From Halobacteriales archaeon (GTDB lineage: Archaea > Thermoplasmatota > SW-10-69-26 > JACQPN01 > JAIVGT01), in NCBI GenBank assembly GCA_020201485.1, contig JAIVGT010000080.1:1-8981 (forward strand): 8,981 bases of DNA, read 5' to 3'. The notes under the pieces were generated by a model. It saw only the letters and a list, made by a program, of their open reading frames with translations. It had not been told where the DNA came from and made no database searches. Positions 1 through 7,958 of this stretch are shown piece by piece. Position 1 is the first letter of the stretch. Each line of letters begins with the position of its first letter. A program made the position numbers and the translations under genes.

Positions 1-218
1 GCGTGGCCAAGGCGCTCGCCGAGCGGCCCGTGACCGGCATCGCAGTCACGAAGGACACGCTGAACCGCCCGCTCGACATGGGCCTCGACGAGGCGCTGGC
101 GTGGGACGCGCGCATCCAGGCGCTGTGCATGCTCCACCCGGATTTCCTCGAGGCGTACAAGGCGTTCACCGAGAAGCGCCCGGCGCGGTACGCGAAGCAG
201 CGGCAGCACATCCATTGA
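1..218 (+). CDS. Enoyl-CoA hydratase/isomerase family protein, C-terminal fragment (5' end off window)
   Basis: This is the last ~72 codons of a gene that begins before the window; the frame is open through base 1 and ends in TGA at 216-218. The visible residues fit the C-terminal trimerisation helices of the crotonase superfamily: an ALAERPVTGIAVTKDTLN-type helix, then a helix rich in Ala/Glu/Gln, then HPDFLEAYKAFTEKRPARY, which matches the family's usual 'D..E...AF..KR.P.F' ending. The catalytic oxyanion-hole region is outside the window, so hydratase, isomerase and ring-modifying relatives cannot be told apart. By family, the enzyme would act on acyl-CoA esters in the cytoplasm. The acyl-CoA dehydrogenase follows after only 6 nt, so the two are almost certainly cotranscribed and probably work in the same beta-oxidation-like pathway. 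The GTG at base 3 is not taken as the start, because family members are about 260 residues long. Confidence 0.8.
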   Translation, partial: VAKALAERPVTGIAVTKDTLNRPLDMGLDEALAWDARIQALCMLHPDFLEAYKAFTEKRPARYAKQRQHIH

Positions 219-224
219 GGACCC

Positions 225-1382
225 ATGCACGACGGAGCGCCCTTCCTGGAGCGTCGGCACGACGAGCTGCGCGCCAAGGCCCGCGCGGTCAGCCTGGCCC
301 GGCTCGAGCCGCTGGAGGCGCGCGCCGAGCACGACCTCGCCGGCGCGTCGCGCGACGCGGTGCGCATCCTGGCCGAGGAGGGCATCCTGCGCTGCGTCGT
401 CCCGGAGGCGCACGGGGGCGCGAGCAAGGAGGTCGAGGCGCGCAACGTGGTCGCGGCGCGCGAGGGCATCGCCTACGGCTCGGGACTGGCGGACGCGCTG
501 CTCGCCTTGCAGGGCCTGGGCTCGCTGCCCATCACGCTCGCCGGGAGCGACGAGCAGCGCAAGGCCTGGCTGCCGAAGGTCGCGAGCGGCAACGCCATCG
601 CAGGCTTCGCGGTCACGGAGCCCGAGGCTGGCAGCGACATTGGCTCGATGACCACGCGCGCGATGCGCACGGACGAGGGCGGTTGGGAGCTGACGGGCAC
701 GAAGACGTTCATCAGCAACGCCGGCATCGCGGACTTCTACGTCCTCTTCGCGAAGACCGACCCCGCTGCCGGCACCAAGGGCATCACCGCGTTCCTCGTT
801 CCTGGCGAAGCGCGCGGCCTGGCCACGGAACCGCTGAAGCTCATGGCGGCGCACCCCGTCGGGACGCTCACGCTCGACCGCGTCGCGCTCCCCGTCGGGT
901 CGGTCATCGGCACGGAAGGCAAGGGCTACGCGCTCGCCTTGCAGACCCTCGACCGCATGCGGCCCACCGTCGCCGCCGCGGCGTGCGGCATGGCGGGGCG
1001 CGCGCTCGACGAGGCCCTCACGCGTGCCCGCACGCGCAAGCAGTTCGGCCAGCCCATCGGGCAGAACCAGGGCCTGCGGTGGAAGCTCGCCGAGGCCGCG
1101 ACGGACCTGCATGCCGCGCGCCTGCTCACGTACCGCGCGGCGTGGCTGAAGGACCGCGGCGAGGAGCGCATCACGCTCGAAGGCGCCGAGGCGAAGCTGT
1201 TCGCCACCGAAGCCGCGCAGCGCATCGTGGACCTCGCGATGCAGGTGCACGGTGGCAGCGGGCAGGTCGCGGGCAGCGTCGTGGAGCGCTTGTACCGCGA
1301 GGTGCGCGCGCTGCGCATCTACGAGGGCACGAGCGAGGTGCTGCGGGACATCATCGGGAAGAGCGTGATGGGCGCGACCTAA
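225..1382 (+). CDS. Acyl-CoA dehydrogenase
   Basis: A complete 385-residue flavoprotein that would oxidise an acyl-CoA to the 2,3-enoyl-CoA and pass electrons to ETF; the length is typical of the family. The order of domains is normal: an N-terminal helical domain (about 1-125), a central beta domain with the FAD/substrate loop FAVTEPEAGSD (128-138), and a C-terminal helical domain. The latter carries RTRKQFGQPIGQNQ, QVHGGSG (340-346) and the ending RIYEGTSEVLRDIIGK. Glu367 in YEGTSE is at the position of the catalytic base in MCAD-type enzymes. The ATG at 225 is chosen because GAGG at 217-220 lies just upstream and because the protein aligns with the family from there. It lies 6 nt after the hydratase-like gene and is probably translationally linked to it. 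Substrate chain length, or an alicyclic/aromatic substrate, cannot be read from the sequence. The family call is very secure. Confidence 0.96.
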   Translation: MHDGAPFLERRHDELRAKARAVSLARLEPLEARAEHDLAGASRDAVRILAEEGILRCVVPEAHGGASKEVEARNVVAAREGIAYGSGLADALLALQGLGSLPITLAGSDEQRKAWLPKVASGNAIAGFAVTEPEAGSDIGSMTTRAMRTDEGGWELTGTKTFISNAGIADFYVLFAKTDPAAGTKGITAFLVPGEARGLATEPLKLMAAHPVGTLTLDRVALPVGSVIGTEGKGYALALQTLDRMRPTVAAAACGMAGRALDEALTRARTRKQFGQPIGQNQGLRWKLAEAATDLHAARLLTYRAAWLKDRGEERITLEGAEAKLFATEAAQRIVDLAMQVHGGSGQVAGSVVERLYREVRALRIYEGTSEVLRDIIGKSVMGAT

Positions 1383-1474
1383 AAGGGAGCCGGCCTGTCC
1401 CGCGGCGGCTGCCTCCAGATCGTGGAGGAGCGACGCGCCTCCGGCACGCAGCGCATCGAACTGCTCGCCCTTCC

Positions 1475-1506
1475 GACCGGCCCCGGCGTGAAGCCGGGGG
1501 TCGGTC
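1475..1506. terminator. Strong GC-rich hairpin between convergent genes, possible bidirectional terminator
   Basis: GACCGG+CCCCGGC (1475-1487), a 5-nt loop GTGAA (1488-1492), then GCCGGGG (1493-1499), one bulged G and TCGGTC (1501-1506) form a 13-pair stem with a single bulge and one G-U pair. It lies about 90 nt after the acyl-CoA dehydrogenase stop and about 55 nt beyond the stop of the opposing surface-protein gene. A weak pyrimidine/T-rich stretch (TCTTCTT, around 1512-1519) follows on the + strand. Archaeal termination usually depends on T-tracts rather than hairpins, so the structure could instead be an RNA 3'-end stabiliser or a copy of a dispersed repeat. The remainder of the 179-nt gap shows no gene. 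Confidence 0.4.
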
Positions 1507-1561
1507 CGACGGTCTTCTTGCCGCGTGCCGTTGTTCCGCGAGGGCGCTCGTGACCGCGAGG

Positions 1562-4500
1562 TCAGGCCGCGCGTCCGCGCGGGCTCGCTGTTCCAGCGAA
1601 GCTCGCGGCCCCGGAAGCTGCCTCCGGGCCGAGGAGGGGCGGGGGCGCTCCGTCCACCGGTGAACGCAGCAGGGGCGGCGCCGCGAGCGCACCGCACCTC
1701 TCCGACGGGAGGTGTCCGAGCGCGGCCAGTCCCCGGCAGACCTCTGCGGGTTGCACGCCATCGGCGATGCCGCGCACGCCTTGGAGCAGGACCGCCGCGT
1801 CGAGGGGCACCGTGATCGGCCGCTCCGGAACGCTCACGGCGCGGTTGCCCGCTGCGTCCTCGGCGACGGCGACGACCTCGTGCCGCGCCAGCGCCTCGTG
1901 CGTCGTGTCCCACGCCACGTTGAAGGGCGCCGCCGTGTCCTCGCCGATGGTGCGAGCATCCACGCGGAAGGTGACCGTCACGACGCCCGACGTCGCGTCC
2001 CGCGCTTCCGCGCCCAGCGTCTTGGTGCCGAGGAGCACCGTCACGGGGAACACGCCGTCGAAGGGCAGGAGCGGGCAGGTTGCCGCCGGCACCACTTGGG
2101 GGCAGTCGCGCGCGAGCACGTCGAAGGGGACCCCGGCGCAGGCCGCAGCGGCAGGAGTGCCGGGGCAAGCGTCCCGCACCACGAGGGGAAGTCCGATGTC
2201 GTTGACGTACACGTTGCCGCGGAGCGGGTCGGTGATGCGGACCGTGGGTGGCGTCGTGTCGATGCGGGCTTGGACGAGGTGCGCCGCTTCGACGTTGTCG
2301 GCGCGGTCCTCGGCCCAGAAGGCGAGGGTGTGCACACCGTCGCCCTCGATGTTGAAGGTGCCGTTGTAGGTCCGCGGGTCGCCGCCGTCGATGCGGTAGT
2401 GGATGCCGCGCACGCCGCACAGGTCGTCCGTCGCGTTGAGCGTGACCGCGACCGCGCTGCGCCACCAGCCGGCCTTGCCGAGGGTGCCGTCGAGGGCGGA
2501 GGTGCTCACGGGCGGAACGATGTCGTGCCCGATGGCGACGAGCGGGTGGAAGTCCACGCCGGAGCCCTGCGTGCGGTAGGGCAGCAAGGTGTCACCGAGG
2601 CCGTCGCCGTCGCAGTCCTCGCCTTGGTAGTCGCTCCAGGCGTTGCCCCCGAAGAAGGGGTTCCCGATGATGTTGCCGCCCGGCGCGGGCGCCTTGGGGA
2701 CGAAATAGGAGTTCCCCGCGGTGTCAAGGGCGTTCACGGCGTTGTCGAATACGTTGTTGTCTGCCCGCAGCGAGGGCGGCCCGCCATTCGCGAACACCCC
2801 GACATCGTTGCCGACGATGCGGTTGCCGCGCAGGAGCGTGGGGCCCGCTTCGATCCTGAGGCCCTCGTGGTTGTCGCGGATCGTGCAGCCCTCGACCCGG
2901 ACGAGCGCGCTTGCTCCGTTGTACTGGCCGTCGATGTTGTAGACCCCGCGCGTGTTGTGCTGCAGGACGCAGTTCCTCAAGAGCGCGGAGCTGCGGAAGG
3001 CGTACACGGCCGCGTCGCCGCCGGCGTATTCCAGGGTGACGTTCTCCAGGCGCGTGAGCGGCTCCGAGACGCCGTTGCTGACGGTGATGCCGCGCCATTG
3101 CCCGGGCGCCTTTTCCAGCCGGTCGCTCGTGAAGAGGATGGGGTGCTCGGCGGTCCCGACCGCGCTCAGCCCACCAACGGCGATGAACCCCGTGCCCTGG
3201 AACGTGATGATGTTCCCCGGCTCGATGGTGAGGCTCCCGAAGACCTCGACGACGCCCTCGCTCGCGTGGACGACGTGGTACGGGAGGACCGCTCCGGTCG
3301 AAGCGTCCGCGAAGCGGGGCCAGCTGCGGGAACCGTAAACGCGGTCCGGATTCGAGCCCACTTGGATCTCGTTCAGCGTGTTGCCGTCGAAGGTGTTCGA
3401 CCGCGCGAGGTCGGTGTTCGGGTTCATGTGGACGGGCAGCGCGTTGCGGGCGATGGCGTTCCTTTCGAAGTGTCCGCCCGGGGCGCTGGTGAGGATGCCG
3501 GTCCCGCCGTTGTCGTGGATCGACGAGTCGCGGACGTCCACGATGCCGGTCGCGCTTTGGGTCAGCAGCCCGTGCTGGGCATGGTGGTGGACGTCGCAGT
3601 TGCGCATCGTGAACCGTTCTCGGATGTCGAGCCCCGTGCCTGCGCCGAAGCGGATGGTGCAATCCGCGATGTCCAAGGGCGCGTCCGTGACGAGCGACAC
3701 GCCCGCCGCCCCCGCGTACTCGATGGTGAAGTTCGCCATCTGGGCGTTCGCCGTGGAGAAGATGAAGACGTAGCTCCAATCCCCCGGCTGCGGGCTCGCC
3801 TTGTCGCTCGTCCAGAGGATGGGCGACTCGGCCGTCCCGCGCGCATCGAGCCCTCCTGCGACCAGCAGCGAGCCGCCCGCGAACTTGAGGACGTTGCCTG
3901 GCTCGATGGTCAGGCTCGTGCCGTCGGGGATCTGGAAGCTGGTCGTGACGTGGTACACGATGAGCGCGCCGCTGCTGTCCAGGTTGCGCTGCCACAAGGT
4001 GGAGCCCTGCAGGAAGCTGACCTCGACGACCTCGATCTCGTTGCGGGCGTTGCCGTCGTAGACGTTGTCGAGAGGGTGCGCGCCGGTCGTCATGCGCAGC
4101 GGGAGTTGATTCCTGGCGAGGACGTTGCCGGTGACCGCGCCTCCGCGCCCGAGGGCGACGATGCCGACCCCGCCGTTGTCGTGGACGTAGTTGCCGCGGA
4201 TCTCGTACGACGTGCCACCAGGGAAGCTGATCCCATCGAGGCTGTTGTCGTAGATCTCGGAGCCCTCGATGACGGGTACCGCGCCGATCGGGCCGACGAG
4301 GCTGACGCCGCGCCCCCCGTTGTGGCGGACCACGCTGTTCTTGAGGACGAAGTCCGCGGCGTCGTTGTCGTTGATCGCTGGCGGTCCCTGGACGGCGGGA
4401 TTGTTTCCATGATCGCCTGCGTACTCGATGGTCACGTTCTCGAAGTGCATCGTGCAGGGCGTCGCTTCGAAGCTTTCTTCGATGCGCCCCCAGTCTCCTG

Positions 4501-4879
4501 CGTGCTTCGTCGTCGCGGCGCTCGTGAAGAGGATGGGGCTCTGTGCCGTGCCGACGGCGTGGATGCTGGCTCCGGCCCCGCACAGGAGGCTCGTGCCTTG
4601 CGTGAACTCCACGACGACGCCGGGCTCGATGATGAGGTTGGGCCCGGGGTGGACGTTGTCCCCGTGGAAGAACGTGGCCGAGGTGGCCGTGACGATGTAG
4701 GGGCTGCCTTCGAGCGTCCACGTCGTGTCGGTCGTGACGCGGCCCTCCGGCGCGGCAGGCACTTGGGTCGCTGCCTCGGCGAGGCCCGCGGCCAACAGAG
4801 CGGCGGCTCCTGCGACGAAAACGACCACGATCCAGCCGAAGGTGCTCATCCTGTTGCTCTCCCTGGTCGCGTGCGACAT
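1562..4879 (-). CDS. Secreted NosD-like right-handed beta-helix repeat protein with Ig-like C-terminal domains
   Basis: A 1,105-residue predicted exported surface protein, numbered here from ATG 4879. A basic n-region (RESNR), a hydrophobic core VVVFVAGAAALLAAGLA and an AEA cleavage-like site form a signal peptide. Three tandem ~205-230-residue units follow (about 54-283, 295-507, 519-721). Each holds an L-x-I-E-P-G strand, a GTA-x-x-PILFTS strand, an N-x-T-x-EYAG strand and parallel beta-helix rungs. Next come the acidic loop DCDGDGLGD (755-763) and DFHPLV, typical of euryarchaeal NosD-like proteins. Then comes an OmpL47-like domain (about 788-872; YRIDGG...HTLAFWAEDRADN). The next domain is Ig-like (about 875-1025) with a four-cysteine insertion, followed by an ~80-residue Ala/Pro-rich tail. 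No C-terminal membrane anchor is seen. ATG 4879 has GAGGAG nine bases upstream and supplies the basic n-region; ATG 4849, also with a GGGAG site, is a real alternative. Such proteins bind or process extracellular polysaccharide or form adhesins; no catalytic site is recognisable. Confidence 0.85.
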   Translation of the reverse strand: MSHATRESNRMSTFGWIVVVFVAGAAALLAAGLAEAATQVPAAPEGRVTTDTTWTLEGSPYIVTATSATFFHGDNVHPGPNLIIEPGVVVEFTQGTSLLCGAGASIHAVGTAQSPILFTSAATTKHAGDWGRIEESFEATPCTMHFENVTIEYAGDHGNNPAVQGPPAINDNDAADFVLKNSVVRHNGGRGVSLVGPIGAVPVIEGSEIYDNSLDGISFPGGTSYEIRGNYVHDNGGVGIVALGRGGAVTGNVLARNQLPLRMTTGAHPLDNVYDGNARNEIEVVEVSFLQGSTLWQRNLDSSGALIVYHVTTSFQIPDGTSLTIEPGNVLKFAGGSLLVAGGLDARGTAESPILWTSDKASPQPGDWSYVFIFSTANAQMANFTIEYAGAAGVSLVTDAPLDIADCTIRFGAGTGLDIRERFTMRNCDVHHHAQHGLLTQSATGIVDVRDSSIHDNGGTGILTSAPGGHFERNAIARNALPVHMNPNTDLARSNTFDGNTLNEIQVGSNPDRVYGSRSWPRFADASTGAVLPYHVVHASEGVVEVFGSLTIEPGNIITFQGTGFIAVGGLSAVGTAEHPILFTSDRLEKAPGQWRGITVSNGVSEPLTRLENVTLEYAGGDAAVYAFRSSALLRNCVLQHNTRGVYNIDGQYNGASALVRVEGCTIRDNHEGLRIEAGPTLLRGNRIVGNDVGVFANGGPPSLRADNNVFDNAVNALDTAGNSYFVPKAPAPGGNIIGNPFFGGNAWSDYQGEDCDGDGLGDTLLPYRTQGSGVDFHPLVAIGHDIVPPVSTSALDGTLGKAGWWRSAVAVTLNATDDLCGVRGIHYRIDGGDPRTYNGTFNIEGDGVHTLAFWAEDRADNVEAAHLVQARIDTTPPTVRITDPLRGNVYVNDIGLPLVVRDACPGTPAAAACAGVPFDVLARDCPQVVPAATCPLLPFDGVFPVTVLLGTKTLGAEARDATSGVVTVTFRVDARTIGEDTAAPFNVAWDTTHEALARHEVVAVAEDAAGNRAVSVPERPITVPLDAAVLLQGVRGIADGVQPAEVCRGLAALGHLPSERCGALAAPPLLRSPVDGAPPPLLGPEAASGAASFAGTASPRGRAA
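2717..4720 (-). repeat. Threefold internal duplication in the beta-helix gene
   Basis: Three tandem coding units lie at about 4031-4720, 3359-3997 and 2717-3325. Each starts with a Trp/aromatic strand, passes through L-(I/T)-IEPG at codons starting near 4636, 3913 and 3232, and goes on to a GTA-PIL-TS strand and a EYAG strand. Each closes with an N-x-FDGN- or FDN-type motif followed by a small residue and V/T. The spacing of the IEPG motifs is 241 and then 227 residues. The copies are diverged at DNA level, so this is an old duplication rather than a recent tandem amplification. Confidence 0.8.
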
Positions 4880-4888
4880 CCTCGTGGG

Positions 4889-4894
4889 CTCCTC
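4889..4894 (-). promoter_or_regulatory. Ribosome binding site deciding the beta-helix protein start at 4879
   Basis: Read on the minus strand this is GAGGAG, nine bases before ATG 4879, a good match to the archaeal anti-SD. The competing ATG at 4849 has GGGAG (4859-4863), also nine bases away. The choice therefore also rests on the arginines that precede the signal-peptide core only in the longer form. Confidence 0.45.
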
Positions 4895-4930
4895 GTTGCC
4901 CGGCCAGCCGGGGGGGTGCACATGAAGCGT

Positions 4931-4944
4931 TGCAGCTAGCTGCA
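4931..4944. promoter_or_regulatory. Perfect 14-bp palindrome, candidate operator in divergent promoter
   Basis: TGCAGCTAGCTGCA is fully self-complementary. It lies in the 96-nt region between the start of the surface-protein gene (leftward) and the start of the winged-helix/FHA regulator (rightward), 52 nt from the first and 31 nt from the second. That is a natural position for a dimeric regulator to control both genes, possibly the neighbouring winged-helix protein itself. Function is inferred only from symmetry and placement. Confidence 0.4.
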
Positions 4945-4955
4945 TGCCGAGGCGC

Positions 4956-4971
4956 GCAGGGTCCTGCAGGG
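4956..4971 (+). promoter_or_regulatory. GCAGGG direct repeat with 10-bp period before the regulator start
   Basis: GCAGGG occurs at 4956-4961 and again at 4966-4971, one helical turn apart. The second copy is part of the 8-bp palindrome CCTGCAGG (4963-4970). The same hexamer forms an inverted pair beside the kinase promoter (7754-7768). The hexamer is not rare in this GC-rich window, so a shared regulatory site is only a suggestion. Confidence 0.2.
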
Positions 4972-4975
4972 TTTC

Positions 4976-5188
4976 ATGAGCCGTTTGGGCCGCTCTCAGG
5001 CCGTGGCCTTCAGCCCCTTCCTTGGAAAGCCTAAGGAGGCCCCGGCGCATCGGCTCGGCGTGGCCGAAGAGGCGCTGGACTACGAGCAGCTCGAGGAGTA
5101 CTTCCTCGCCCTCGCGAACAGCAACCGCCTCGAGCTCCTGCATCCGAGGTCGAGGGCGCGGAGAAGGGCCGGCGGCACTACATGGTGA
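4976..5188 (+). CDS. N-terminal part of a winged-helix/FHA regulator, cut off by internal deletion and frameshift
   Basis: A 70-residue ORF starting at ATG 4976. Residues 30-56, with YEQLEEYFLALANSNRLELL, look like the first helices of an ArsR-type winged-helix domain, where 'LANSNRLELL' is the usual opening. After His56 (5141-5143) the frame turns into Arg-rich, non-family sequence and stops at 5186-5188. The expected remainder of the winged helix, including the recognition helix (roughly 45-50 residues), is missing. The next frame picks up with sequence fitting the end of such a domain: SEVEGAEKGRRHYMVNGPRL, from about 5143. Loss of 3n+1 bases near 5143 would explain both observations. It is therefore either a broken gene, an assembly collapse, or a small protein translationally coupled to the FHA ORF through the ATGGTGA overlap. 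The ORF runs divergently from the surface-protein gene. DNA binding by this fragment alone is doubtful. Confidence 0.55.
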   Translation: MSRLGRSQAVAFSPFLGKPKEAPAHRLGVAEEALDYEQLEEYFLALANSNRLELLHPRSRARRRAGGTTW

Positions 5189-5590
5189 ACGGCCCGCGGC
5201 TGTACCAGGTCATGGAGGAGTTCCGCAAGGTCGGCACGACGGTCGTCGGCGCTCCGGCGGGACGCGACGCGACCATCGAGGCCGGCCCGGGGGCGGGGCC
5301 GAGCATGGAGCCGGGGCCGAAGCTCGTCCTCGTCCACGGCCTCATCGAGGGCAAGGCCTTCCCGCTGCGCCGGCCCGACCTGAAGGGCGAGCGCGGCTGG
5401 GTCCTCGGCCGCAAGCCCGGGCTGCACGTGAGCCTCGACTACGACCCGTACGTGAGCCTGGAGAACAGCGAGGTGCTGCCGGAGCCCGACGGGTACGCCC
5501 TCGTGGACCTGCGCAGCAGCCGCAACGGGACGTGGCTCAACTGGCGCCGCTTGGCAAAAGGCGAGCGGGCGCGCCTCGTGCCCGGCGACG

Positions 5591-7723
<2,133 letters not shown>

Positions 7724-7746
7724 GCGCCCCGACCCGTCGCATCCGG

Positions 7747-7753
7747 CATAAAT
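7747..7753 (-). promoter_or_regulatory. TATA-like box of the kinase gene
   Basis: ATTTATG on the minus strand is the most AT-rich spot in a GC-rich region and is centred 27 nt before GTG 7723, the classic archaeal TATA-to-start distance for a leaderless transcript. No Shine-Dalgarno sequence lies just before that GTG, which agrees with this reading. Confidence 0.55.
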
Positions 7754-7768
7754 CCCTGCTGTGCAGGG
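7754..7768. promoter_or_regulatory. Inverted repeat abutting the kinase TATA box, candidate operator
   Basis: CCCTGC (7754-7759), TGT, then GCAGGG (7763-7768) is a perfect 6+6 inverted repeat with a 3-nt centre. It touches the upstream edge of the TATA-like box, where TFB contacts DNA, so a bound protein could block or recruit the basal machinery. Function is inferred from position only. Confidence 0.35.
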
Positions 7769-7794
7769 CGCGCGGAGCGGAGCACGCCTCGCCT

Positions 7795-7809
7795 CGGCGG
7801 GCCCCGCCG
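7795..7809. promoter_or_regulatory. 15-bp GC palindrome in the divergent kinase/monooxygenase region
   Basis: CGGCGGG-C-CCCGCCG is a perfect inverted repeat around a single central base, about 42 nt upstream of the kinase TATA-like box. Palindromes made of G and C alone arise easily in this composition, so confidence is low. Confidence 0.2.
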
Positions 7810-7876
7810 GAGCAGCCAATGGCCGATGCCGGGTCATGGCGAGGAGCGCGCCGCTCGCCCGCGTCGGAGGGCTGAA

Positions 7877-7887
7877 GGTCCGGGACC
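7877..7887. promoter_or_regulatory. GGTCC-G-GGACC palindrome upstream of the monooxygenase promoter
   Basis: A perfect 5+5 inverted repeat around one base, ending about 41 nt before the TATA-like GCTTAAGC of the monooxygenase gene. This is a plausible activator or repressor site in the 235-nt divergent region. The rest of that region shows no gene of its own. Confidence 0.25.
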
Positions 7888-7928
7888 GGCGGCTGCGCGC
7901 TGAGCCCCTTTTGCGCGCCGCCGGCAAC

Positions 7929-7936
7929 GCTTAAGC
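7929..7936 (+). promoter_or_regulatory. TATA-like box of the monooxygenase gene
   Basis: GCTTAAGC, the only AT-rich block in its surroundings, is centred 26-27 nt before TTG 7959. This resembles the TTTAAG-type boxes of high-GC archaea and predicts that transcription starts at or beside the start codon, giving a leaderless mRNA. Confidence 0.5.
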
Positions 7937-7958
7937 CCGCCCGGACGCTCGCCCTTTG

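Noticed and set aside
101..1663. A 520-codon + strand frame overlapping the acyl-CoA dehydrogenase
   Set aside because: A shifted frame of the real gene with an Arg/Ala-rich, domain-free translation.
1565..1800. Tail of the surface protein as out-of-frame readthrough after a lost stop
   Set aside because: The Ala/Pro-rich tail has no recognised domain, but there is no direct sign of a frameshift and a linker-like tail is plausible, so it was left in the gene with lower certainty.
1712..4939. A 1,075-codon open frame on the + strand opposite the beta-helix gene
   Set aside because: It is a mirror of the GC-rich coding strand: its translation is rich in Arg, Ala, Val, Asp and Glu with no recognisable domain, while the minus frame has a signal peptide and clear repeats.
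5120..5190. Programmed ribosomal frameshift joining the winged-helix and FHA frames
   Set aside because: No slippery heptamer is seen, and a frameshift alone would not restore the missing middle of the winged helix.
7724..7927. Extension of the kinase by 68 codons to TTG 7927
   Set aside because: The added residues are Arg/Ala/Pro-rich and unlike the family, and the TATA-like box at 7747-7753 would fall inside the coding region.
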